Source of the DNA: CAZABP01 sp964483245
GTDB taxonomy: Bacteria; Planctomycetota; UBA1135; UBA2386
Length of the DNA stretch: 6,485 bases
Direction: 5' to 3'
Assembly: GCA_964483245.1 (NCBI GenBank)
Contig: CAZABP010000100.1
Location: 1 to 6,485, forward strand
Shown here: one piece after another, positions 1 through 6,214 of the stretch
Position numbering within the stretch: the stretch's first letter is position 1
How the letters are laid out: each line of letters starts with the position of its first letter
Notes under the pieces: generated by a model
Database searches by the model: none
What the model was told of the DNA's origin: nothing
What the model saw: only the letters and a program-made list of their open reading frames with translations
Translations under genes and position numbers: made by a program

Positions 1-9
1 CTCAGCTCC

Positions 10-1074
10 TCACGACACGCGCCGCGACCTCCGTGTTTCGCACCACGGCCGCGCGTCCCGCGACTCGACGTCGATGCTGCGCTCGCCCCAGTCCTGGCGC
101 CACGACAGGCACTGCTCGAACTTCAACGGCTTCTTCAGGAAGCCGCAGCACATCGCAGGTGTCATCACCGGGCGATCCCGGTTGAACCGACACCGGGTCA
201 TGCTGCGGTAGACCATGCTCAGCTCGAGCTGGCAGTTGAGCCAGTGGTAGGACTTCGACACCAGCCACGTGCGCCGGCGCAGGCGGCCGTTGACGTCGCG
301 CAGCGTCGCCGCCATCAGGTTGATCCGCGCCAGCGGCCCGTACGGCGATCGCGGCAGCGCCGATGAGAACCTCTGATGCTCGAGCCGTTCCGCTCCGAGC
401 GTCTGCCGCAACAGCGGTCCGTAGCTCGACTTCAGGTCGGTTCGGACGGTGACCGTGCCGTGCCTGGCGACCCGCGGCACGAGCGTCTGCAGGACCTGGC
501 GCACGGCTTCGCGGCTCTGGTCGGTGCGCCGGCCCCGGGTCTGCTCGGCCCGCGCGAGCTCGCGCCGGCGCTTGGCCGTGAGCTTGCCGCGGAAGCGGAT
601 CGGGGCCGACGTCGCATCGACGAGGAACATCGAGTTCGCCTCGATCAGGATCGGCAGCGTCAGCGGCAGCACCCGCCCCTGCTCGAACGTCTCCATCTCG
701 TCGAGCTGGAACAGCGCGCCGGCTGGGAACTCGGTCATCACGTTGTGCCGCAGGTGGTGCAGGGTCGTGGCGTGCTTCCGCAGCTTGTAGGCGAGCCCCT
801 TCAGCGACAGATCGTGGCGCCGGCAGAACTCCCGCATGCCGCAGCCCCACGAGAGCTGCGCGAACACGGGCACGTTGAGGTGCGGTTTCTTGTCGCGGTA
901 GTCGTGGCGGAACGTCTGCCGCGAGAACGTGCGCTTGCACAGCCGGCAGCGGAAGCGCGGCACCGGCTCCTTCTGGCAGGCAGCGTCGTAGGTGCCCCAG
1001 CGTTGGAAGAAGTTGTCCGGCGGGGACTTGTGTGCAGTGCAGTTCCCCCACGGACAGCACGGTGGCTGGAACAT
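10..1074 (-). CDS. IS1-like zinc-ribbon DDE transposase, probably stand-alone
   Basis: A complete 354-residue protein. The N-terminus carries a zinc-ribbon pattern (C7, C12, C43, C46), followed by a short helical region (about 70-110) of helix-turn-helix character. The catalytic RNase H-like domain begins at LDEMETF (D125, E126), matching the DE-aromatic motif of IS1-type transposases. A second acidic site is D213 in VRTDLKSSY. The segment at 251-275 (IN, then RD, then RRRTWLVSK) corresponds to the IS1 motif NNL..R.RLxRKT..FSKS, but the Glu expected just before it is Ala249. The C-terminal block (YRSM, FNRDR, TPAM, near 289-307) resembles the end of DDE integrase-type transposases. IS1 transposase is about 230 residues, so this is a longer relative. 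The start is set by a GGAGG five bases upstream. No frameshift is visible. No terminal inverted repeats can be defined, because only nine bases lie beyond the stop. It may be a degenerate or domesticated copy. Confidence 0.8.
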   Translation of the reverse strand: MFQPPCCPWGNCTAHKSPPDNFFQRWGTYDAACQKEPVPRFRCRLCKRTFSRQTFRHDYRDKKPHLNVPVFAQLSWGCGMREFCRRHDLSLKGLAYKLRKHATTLHHLRHNVMTEFPAGALFQLDEMETFEQGRVLPLTLPILIEANSMFLVDATSAPIRFRGKLTAKRRRELARAEQTRGRRTDQSREAVRQVLQTLVPRVARHGTVTVRTDLKSSYGPLLRQTLGAERLEHQRFSSALPRSPYGPLARINLMAATLRDVNGRLRRRTWLVSKSYHWLNCQLELSMVYRSMTRCRFNRDRPVMTPAMCCGFLKKPLKFEQCLSWRQDWGERSIDVESRDARPWCETRRSRRVS

Positions 1075-1303
1075 TCGATCCTCCGGCGCGCGGCCACCAT
1101 CGGCTGCATGCGCGCCAGGGACCGGTGCCCCGGATTCGCCGGCGGTACCACCCGTGCGCTAAGAAAAAACGCCTGGGCGGACCCGCGCGCGGCCTGGTCG
1201 GCTGGGAGCGGGACCAACACGCACGGTGGACAGGATCCGGGTATGGCAACCGGCGCCCCGACCCTGTTTCCTCCCCGCCTTCCACCCGTCGAAGCCGGAA
1301 CCG
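1075..1303. other. Divergent intergenic region between transposase-like gene and accB
   Basis: This 229-base stretch separates two divergently transcribed genes and should contain the promoters of both. It includes the window's most obvious AT-rich island, AAGAAAAAAC at 1161-1170, and an imperfect 12-base palindrome GGCGGTACCACC at 1141-1152. A TGGACA at 1227-1232 resembles a sigma-70 -35 hexamer, but no acceptable -10 hexamer follows at 16-18 bases, so no promoter is called. A GTG at 1226 is in frame with accB and could extend the coding region into this stretch. No RNA gene or mobile-element end could be recognised. Confidence 0.4.
1080..1084 (-). promoter_or_regulatory. Shine-Dalgarno site of the transposase-like gene
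   Basis: On the minus strand the sequence GGAGG lies five bases before the ATG at 1074. It fixes the start codon of the transposase-like gene and is the only textbook ribosome binding site in the window. Confidence 0.7.
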
Positions 1304-1840
1304 ATGGCTGCCAAGAAACCGAAGTCGCGCCCGCCTCGCAGACCCAAGCCCGCAGCGCCACCCGCCCCGGATTCGATCGAGGGGCGCGTCGGCGAGCTGC
1401 AGCGCCTGATCGCCCTGATGAACTCGGCCGGGGTCGTCGAGATCGAGCTGGAAACGCCGGACCAGCGGTTGCGGGTGCGGATGAAGGAGGAGCACCCGGG
1501 CGTCGTCCACGTGACCGGCGGGCCGGTGGTCGGACAGGGGGTCTCAGCGCCGGCGCAGCGTGCACCGGAGCCGGCGGTCGCGGCGGCGCCGCAGCGCGCG
1601 AGCGGCCACGAGGTCACGTCACCGATGGTCGGGACGTTCTACCGCGCGTCGTCGCCCGACGCCGAGCCGTTCGTGCGCACCGGCCAGCGCGTCACGCACG
1701 ACGCGACGCTGTGCATCATCGAAGCAATGAAGGTCATGAACGAGATCAAGTCGGAAGTCGAAGGCGAGATCCTCGAGATCCTCGTCGAGAACGGCGAGCC
1801 GGTCGAATTCGGGCAGCCGCTGTTCGTGATCAAGGTCTGA
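1304..1840 (+). CDS. accB: Biotin carboxyl carrier protein of acetyl-CoA carboxylase
   Basis: AccB carries the biotin that AccC carboxylates and that the AccAD carboxyltransferase uses to make malonyl-CoA for fatty acid synthesis in the cytoplasm. From the chosen ATG the protein has 178 residues, close to the usual 150-170. A Lys/Arg/Pro-rich tail (1-25) precedes the N-terminal domain (about 26-62), whose LIALMNSAGVVEIELE stretch is typical of AccB. An Ala/Pro-rich linker covers about 63-103. The biotinyl domain follows: SPMVGTFY (106-113), the 'thumb' loop SSPDAEPF (116-123) that marks acetyl-CoA carboxylase carriers, and the biotinylation motif EAMKVMNEI with target K143. The start is uncertain. 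No strong ribosome binding site precedes the ATG, and an in-frame GTG at 1226 would add 26 residues without conserved character. It is the first gene of a co-directional cluster, 19 bases before accC. Confidence 0.95.
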   Translation: MAAKKPKSRPPRRPKPAAPPAPDSIEGRVGELQRLIALMNSAGVVEIELETPDQRLRVRMKEEHPGVVHVTGGPVVGQGVSAPAQRAPEPAVAAAPQRASGHEVTSPMVGTFYRASSPDAEPFVRTGQRVTHDATLCIIEAMKVMNEIKSEVEGEILEILVENGEPVEFGQPLFVIKV

Positions 1841-1859
1841 CCGGAGCCGGACCCGCGCG

Positions 1860-3206
1860 ATGTTCCGCCGCATCATGATCGCGAACCGGGGCGAAATCGC
1901 GCTCCGGATCCTGCGCGCCTGCAAGGAGCTCGGCATCGAGACGGTCGCCGTCTATTCCGAGGCGGACCGCGGCGCACTGCACCTGCGCTATGCCGACGAG
2001 ACGATCTGCATCGGCCCGCCGGCCAGCAAGAGCAGCTACCTCGACATCCCGGCGCTGATCTCGGCGGCGGAGATCGCCGACGTCGAAGCGATCCACCCCG
2101 GCTACGGCTTCCTGTCGGAGAACGCGCACTTCGTCGAGGTCTGCCAGTCCTGCAACATCAAGTTCATCGGACCCTCGGCCGACGCGATCGAACGCGTCGG
2201 CGACAAGGTGCGCGCGAAGGAGCTCGCGCGCGCGGCCGACGTCCCGACCGTCCCCGGCAGCGACGGCCCCGTCGAATCCGAGAACGAAGCCCGCGAGCTA
2301 GGCCGCAAGATCGGTTATCCGGTCCTGATCAAGGCGGCCGCCGGCGGCGGTGGTCGCGGCATGCGCGTCGCGCACAACGACGCGAGTCTGCTCAACGGCT
2401 TCCACGCCGCGCGGACCGAAGCCGAAGCCGCGTTCAAGAACCCGACCGTCTACATCGAGAAGTACCTCGAGCGCCCGCGGCACGTCGAGATCCAGATCCT
2501 CGGCGACATGCAAGGCAACGTCGTGCACCTCGGCGAGCGCGACTGCTCGCTGCAGCGCCGCCACCAGAAGCTGCTCGAAGAAAGCCCTTGCGTCGCGCTG
2601 AAGCCGGAGACCCGCCGTGCGATGGGGGACGCGGCCGTGCGTCTCGCCAAAGCCGCGAACTACTGGTCGGCCGGCACGGTCGAGTTCCTGCTCGACCAGA
2701 GCGGCGACTTCTATTTCATCGAGGTCAACTCGCGCGTGCAGGTCGAACATCCGGTCTCCGAGCAGGTGACCGGCATCGACATCATCCAGTGGATGATCCG
2801 CATTGCAGCCGGTCAGTCCCTGCCGTTCCGCCAGGAGGACATCGTCCCACGCGGACACGCGATCGAGTTCCGCATCAACGCCGAAGATCCGGAGCAGAAC
2901 TTCAAGCCGTCCCCCGGCCGCATCCACGAGCTGATCGCTCCGGCCGGCCCCGGCGTGCGCTGGGACAGCCACGTGTTCCAGGGCTACACGGTGCCGCCGT
3001 ATTACGACTCGATGGTCGGCAAGCTGATCGTGCACCGTGCCACCCGCAGCGAGGCGATCGCGACGGCACGGCGCGCGCTCGAAGAGATGACGCTCGGCGG
3101 AATCGCGACGACGATCCCGCTGTTCCTGCGCGTGCTCGACCACTCCGACTTCCGCAATGGCATGGTCGACACCGGATTCATCGACCGTTACTTCGGACTG
3201 CGGTAG
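1860..3206 (+). CDS. accC: Biotin carboxylase subunit of acetyl-CoA carboxylase
   Basis: AccC uses ATP and bicarbonate to carboxylate the biotin of AccB. The 448-residue length equals the typical AccC and excludes the longer pyruvate or propionyl-CoA carboxylases. The N-terminal Rossmann-like part starts MFRRIMIANRGEIALRI, with HPGYGFLSEN at 79-88. The ATP-grasp domain shows K116, K158, the glycine-rich lid GGGGRGM (162-168), the EKYL stretch (200-203) and H208. QRRHQK at 232-237 and E275 are present. The catalytic run E288, N290, R292, Q294, V295, E296 and later R338 fall at the same numbers as in the Escherichia coli enzyme. The C-terminal part ends GMVDTGFIDRY, normal for the family. Every key residue I could check is intact. 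Only a weak GGAG 13 bases upstream precedes the ATG, so initiation may depend on coupling with accB. The next gene begins nine bases after the stop. Confidence 0.97.
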   Translation: MFRRIMIANRGEIALRILRACKELGIETVAVYSEADRGALHLRYADETICIGPPASKSSYLDIPALISAAEIADVEAIHPGYGFLSENAHFVEVCQSCNIKFIGPSADAIERVGDKVRAKELARAADVPTVPGSDGPVESENEARELGRKIGYPVLIKAAAGGGGRGMRVAHNDASLLNGFHAARTEAEAAFKNPTVYIEKYLERPRHVEIQILGDMQGNVVHLGERDCSLQRRHQKLLEESPCVALKPETRRAMGDAAVRLAKAANYWSAGTVEFLLDQSGDFYFIEVNSRVQVEHPVSEQVTGIDIIQWMIRIAAGQSLPFRQEDIVPRGHAIEFRINAEDPEQNFKPSPGRIHELIAPAGPGVRWDSHVFQGYTVPPYYDSMVGKLIVHRATRSEAIATARRALEEMTLGGIATTIPLFLRVLDHSDFRNGMVDTGFIDRYFGLR

Positions 3207-3215
3207 AACCAGGCC

Positions 3216-3896
3216 ATGGCAGCCGACATCCGTAAGGCAGGCCGCCGGCTCCTGCTCGCCGTCGACGTGATCTCGGCCTTGAGCGCCGCGACCGTGGTCA
3301 CGGCGGTCTACCTCTGGCCGGGCCTCGCCGGCACCCACGACGCCGAGACCGGCATGCTGTCGATCCGGCTCGGCGGCGGCGCCGCGATGTTGTTCTGGGC
3401 GGCGTTCGTGCTGCTCGTGTTGCACGTCCTCTACTACCTCTACGGCCGGCCCCCGCGCGCGCCGCTCGACTACGTCCTCAGCGAAGAGCCGGGCGGACCG
3501 GTGCGGATCGCGCGCGAGGCGATCGAGACCGGCTTGCACAAGGCGGGCGAAGCGGTCGCGGGGATCAGCCGCGTGCGCGTCGCGATCCTCCCGGCCGGGA
3601 TCAAGCGGCTGCGCGTGCGGACGATCTTCCAGGCGCCGGACGGGATCGACCTGACCCGCGTCACCAAGGATCTGCGCAATGCGCTCGAGCAGCGGTTCGC
3701 CGCGCTCGTGCGCCTGGGGGAAGGCTGGCGCGTCGAGTTCGAGCTGCTGTTCTCCGGCTTCGCCGGCAAGCTGCTGCGCAAGCCGGGCGCGGAGCCGGAA
3801 CCACAGCCGGAGGAGGCGCCGTTCACCGGTCCGCAGTACCCGATCGACGACGACGACGATGCGTTCCCCCGCGATCTCGCGGGCGGTCGTCGATGA
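3216..3896 (+). CDS. Two-helix membrane protein with Asp23/AmaP-like domain
   Basis: A 226-residue protein with two predicted membrane helices (about 11-34 and 53-76). A cytoplasmic region follows (about 94-180) whose pattern GGPVRIAREAIE, then HKAGEAVAGISRVRV, a beta-rich stretch and an ILDL-like helix resembles the Asp23/DUF322 fold. Two N-terminal helices followed by an Asp23-like domain is the layout of AmaP, the membrane anchor of Asp23 in Staphylococcus aureus. The tail is acidic: a Glu/Pro-rich linker (191-201) and five consecutive Asp (211-215). The gene lies nine bases after accC, the same place as the Asp23-family gene yqhY after accBC in Bacillus. YqhY is soluble and has been linked to acetyl-CoA carboxylase control, so a membrane-linked role around this enzyme is a reasonable but unproven inference. 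Domain assignment is by pattern only. The stop overlaps an ATG (ATGA at 3893-3896). Confidence 0.75.
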   Translation: MAADIRKAGRRLLLAVDVISALSAATVVTAVYLWPGLAGTHDAETGMLSIRLGGGAAMLFWAAFVLLVLHVLYYLYGRPPRAPLDYVLSEEPGGPVRIAREAIETGLHKAGEAVAGISRVRVAILPAGIKRLRVRTIFQAPDGIDLTRVTKDLRNALEQRFAALVRLGEGWRVEFELLFSGFAGKLLRKPGAEPEPQPEEAPFTGPQYPIDDDDDAFPRDLAGGRR

Positions 3897-3931
3897 ACCG
3901 TCGCCCAGCCGCCGGGGCCGAGCGCGGATGA
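3893..3931 (+). CDS. Possible 12-codon coupling frame between membrane protein gene and pfkA
   Basis: A tiny frame (MNRRPAAGAERG) starts with an ATG that overlaps the stop of the preceding gene (ATGA, 3893-3896) and ends with a TGA that overlaps the ATG of the phosphofructokinase gene (ATGA, 3928-3931). No ribosome binding site stands before pfkA, so ribosomes finishing the upstream gene could pass through this frame and re-initiate. The peptide itself has no recognisable feature, and short frames of this kind can arise by chance in GC-rich DNA. Confidence 0.2.
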   Translation: MNRRPAAGAERG

Positions 3932-5016
3932 CTGCGCTGCGGATCGGGATCCTGACCGGTGGCGGCGACGCGCCGGGCCTGAACGCCGCGATCGCCGGGC
4001 TCGGCCGCCGGTTGGTCGCCGCGAACGCGATCATGGTCGGGTTCCGCGACGGCTGGCGCGGCCTGATCGAGGACGACACGGTCGTGATCCGTCCTTCGGC
4101 GCTGCAACACCTGGTGACGCAGGGGGGCACGATCCTCGGCTCGTCGTCGGCGAATCCGTACCGCAATCCGGACCGCGACGTGCCGCGCGTGTTGCAGACG
4201 ATCCGCCATCACGAGCTGGACGCGGTCATCGCGATCGGCGGCGATGGCACGCTGAAATCGGCCGACCGGCTCTGGCGCGAGCACGGGGTCCCGCTCGTTG
4301 CGATCCCCAAGACGATCGACAACGACCTGGCGGCGACCGATTTCACGTTCGGGTTCATGACCGCGGTCGAGCGCGCGATGCGCGCGATGGATGAACTGCG
4401 CACGACGGCGGAATCGCACCACCGCGTCATGGTCGTCGAGTGCATGGGTCGCCACGTCGGGTGGATCACGGCCTACGCCGGGCTCGCAGCCGGCGCCGAG
4501 CTGATCCTGGTCCCGGAGCGACCGATCGAGCTGACGACGCTGTTCCACAAGCTCGAACGGGTGCGCGCCGCGGGGCGCCGTTCGCTGTTGATCGCGGCGG
4601 CCGAAGGCGCGCGCGTCTACGAAGGCGGCCATCTGCTGTCGACGACCGACAAGGACGAATACGGCAACTTCAAGACCGGCGGCGTCGCCGAGCTGATCGC
4701 TGCCGCGGTGCAGGCGCGGCTCGGCTGGGAAGCCCGCGGGCTCGTGCTCGGCCACCTGCAGCGGGCCGGACCACCGATCGCGTTCGATCGGATCTACGCG
4801 TTGCGGCTGGGCGCTCGGGCCGCGCGGCTGGTGCTCGAGCAGAACTTTGGCCGCATGGCAGCGATGCGCGAGGGGGAGATCGTGGACGTGCCTCTTGCCG
4901 ATGCCGTGGCGCAGCCGAAGATCCTGTCCGAGCAGTTCATCAGCCGCTACGCGGACTTCTTCCTGCCGACCCCGGGCAGTGACCAGGGCGGCTTCCGCCT
5001 GCCGGCCGACGATTGA
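3928..5016 (+). CDS. pfkA: 6-phosphofructokinase, probably ATP-dependent
   Basis: This enzyme phosphorylates fructose 6-phosphate to fructose 1,6-bisphosphate in glycolysis. The 362-residue protein opens with the nucleotide-binding GGGDAPGLNA (11-20). The phosphoryl-donor loop GGDGT (104-108) has Gly where pyrophosphate-dependent enzymes carry Asp, which favours ATP. The active-site motif PKTIDND (127-133) supplies the catalytic Asp131 and Asp133, but its Lys128 is the residue normally seen in pyrophosphate-type and actinobacterial ATP-type enzymes. Also present are MGRHVGWI (173-180) for fructose 6-phosphate, E197 in VPE, and GHLQRAGPP (275-283), a variant of GHIQRGG.P. The length is slightly above the 320 residues of Escherichia coli PfkA. 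The ATG chosen is where similarity to the family begins; no ribosome binding site is evident. It lies 31 bases after the membrane protein gene. Confidence 0.93.
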   Translation: MTALRIGILTGGGDAPGLNAAIAGLGRRLVAANAIMVGFRDGWRGLIEDDTVVIRPSALQHLVTQGGTILGSSSANPYRNPDRDVPRVLQTIRHHELDAVIAIGGDGTLKSADRLWREHGVPLVAIPKTIDNDLAATDFTFGFMTAVERAMRAMDELRTTAESHHRVMVVECMGRHVGWITAYAGLAAGAELILVPERPIELTTLFHKLERVRAAGRRSLLIAAAEGARVYEGGHLLSTTDKDEYGNFKTGGVAELIAAAVQARLGWEARGLVLGHLQRAGPPIAFDRIYALRLGARAARLVLEQNFGRMAAMREGEIVDVPLADAVAQPKILSEQFISRYADFFLPTPGSDQGGFRLPADD

Positions 5017-5036
5017 GCCAACCCGTTCCCGCTCCG

Positions 5037-6206
5037 ATGACGCGCTTGCTGCCGATCCCGCTGACCCTGCTGTGCTGGCTCACGGCCGCGCTGCCGGCAC
5101 AAGGGGGCACCGGGCAGACGCAGCCGCCGACGGCGCCGTATCCGCGGCTCCCGCCGGTGATCCCGGACGCGCAGGCGCCGCAACAGTCATGGTGGCAGGA
5201 TCAGCCGTACATGGGGTACTACGGCAGCAGCAGCTGGGTCGGGATCGGTGGTTCCTCCCCGTATCAGCGCGCGCCGTTGCGCGGTGGGTTCCAGGGGCTC
5301 GGCACCGGCTACACCGGCTACCAACCCGGCTTTCCGCTGTACACGCGCAGCACGACCGGCTTCGGCGCGTATCCCACGGGCCCCGACGGTGGCGACACGG
5401 GGCCGATGCGGACGCCGCTGCCACGGCTGCGCGAGCCGGGCGATCCGGATTGGCCGTCCTGGATCGACATCGCGGCCGAGCGCCGCGGCCTGCCACCGAT
5501 CTCGCCGCTGCGCGCGGTCCTCGTGCAGAGCAGCGACCGCGTCTGGTATCGCGAGCGCGGCGAGGCCGCCTACGTCCCGCTCGCGTTCCACGACCGCTTC
5601 CGGATCATCGAGCCGGCTGCAAGCGCGCTCGTGCGCGACCAGGGAGAGTTCATCCTGCTGCTGCACGACGCGGCGACGCTGCGCAGCCTGGGCCCTTGCG
5701 AGCTGGACATCGTCGATCTGACGCCGGAGCTGGCCGAGGTCTCGTTGTCGCGCGTCTCGCTGGCCTGGGTCGTCGCGCGCGCGCGCAAGTTGCGCGTGCG
5801 GATGCCGGACGGCTCGGAGCTGGATGCCAGCGTCGGCGCGTATCGCGTGCAGCAGGTCGAGAACCGGATCGAGATCGAGAACCGCGGCCGCACGCCGCTG
5901 CAGTGGCGCGGGCACGGCCTCGAGCTCGAGCTGCCACCGGTGCATGCGCTGCGGCTGTTCGTCGAGCCGCCATCGCGCGAGCGCGTGCCGGCCGCACTGG
6001 TGCCCAGTGGTGACATCGAGGTCCGCCGCGAAGGGCGCGCGCTGATCGCGCGCGGCGGCAGCAACGGCGGCAGCGTGAGCTGGGCCGGCGTCCGCGTGCA
6101 GCTCGCCGCCGGGGAAGAGGCCCGCTTCGACCCACTCGCTGGCACGACGTTTCCCGATGGCGCGGCGAGCGGCGACTCCGAGCGCGCGTCCAAGCAGCGA
6201 CCCTGA
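5037..6206 (+). CDS. Exported protein of unknown function, possible FecR-like beta domain
   Basis: I do not recognise this 389-residue protein. An N-terminal signal peptide is clear: MTRLLPIP, a Leu-rich core, then ALPAQ with cleavage likely near residues 21-22. A Pro-rich stretch follows (29-50). Residues 50-125 are of low complexity, rich in Gly, Tyr, Trp, Ser and Pro with GY and YG steps (YMGYYGSSSWVGIGG, TGYTGYQPGFP). From about 155 to 365 the protein looks beta-rich, with alternating hydrophobic and charged residues, and a stretch VLVQSSDRVWYRERGEAAYV that weakly resembles FecR-type domains. A single mature Cys is at 221; no lipobox is present. The ATG has no ribosome binding site. An in-frame TTG at 5013 overlaps the pfkA stop (TTGA) and would add eight residues. 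The stop lies eight bases before the next gene. A periplasmic or envelope role is likely. Confidence 0.75.
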   Translation: MTRLLPIPLTLLCWLTAALPAQGGTGQTQPPTAPYPRLPPVIPDAQAPQQSWWQDQPYMGYYGSSSWVGIGGSSPYQRAPLRGGFQGLGTGYTGYQPGFPLYTRSTTGFGAYPTGPDGGDTGPMRTPLPRLREPGDPDWPSWIDIAAERRGLPPISPLRAVLVQSSDRVWYRERGEAAYVPLAFHDRFRIIEPAASALVRDQGEFILLLHDAATLRSLGPCELDIVDLTPELAEVSLSRVSLAWVVARARKLRVRMPDGSELDASVGAYRVQQVENRIEIENRGRTPLQWRGHGLELELPPVHALRLFVEPPSRERVPAALVPSGDIEVRREGRALIARGGSNGGSVSWAGVRVQLAAGEEARFDPLAGTTFPDGAASGDSERASKQRP

Positions 6207-6214
6207 CCCACTCC

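Noticed and set aside
1161..1200. A possible minus-strand terminator (GC-rich run followed by TTTTTT)
   Set aside because: The only stem beside the T-run is a weak GGG/CCC pair, and a terminator in this orientation would stop no annotated gene.
1227..1246. A sigma-70 type promoter before accB (TGGACA at 1227-1232)
   Set aside because: No acceptable -10 hexamer lies at the required distance; GTATGG at 1241-1246 is only eight bases away.
1..1303. A complete insertion sequence with terminal inverted repeats
   Set aside because: Only nine bases lie beyond the transposase stop, so one end is outside the window, and no repeat or target duplication can be shown.
2..1510. A 502-codon minus-strand frame covering the transposase gene, the intergenic region and part of accB
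   Set aside because: It is another frame of the transposase and accB, with low-complexity Arg/Ala/Pro composition and no motif.
376..1878. A 500-codon plus-strand frame spanning the transposase region and accB
   Set aside because: Its first part is antisense to the transposase gene and its later part is out of frame with accB, whose biotin motif is in another frame.
2298..4166. A 622-codon open frame on the minus strand opposite accC, the Asp23-like gene and the start of pfkA
   Set aside because: It lies opposite three plus-strand genes with clear family motifs, and its translation is Arg/Asp/Ala-rich without any domain. Long antisense frames are expected at this GC content.
4847..6013. A 388-codon plus-strand frame overlapping the end of pfkA and the exported protein gene
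   Set aside because: It is an off-frame reading of two better supported genes and is dominated by Arg, Ala and Pro.
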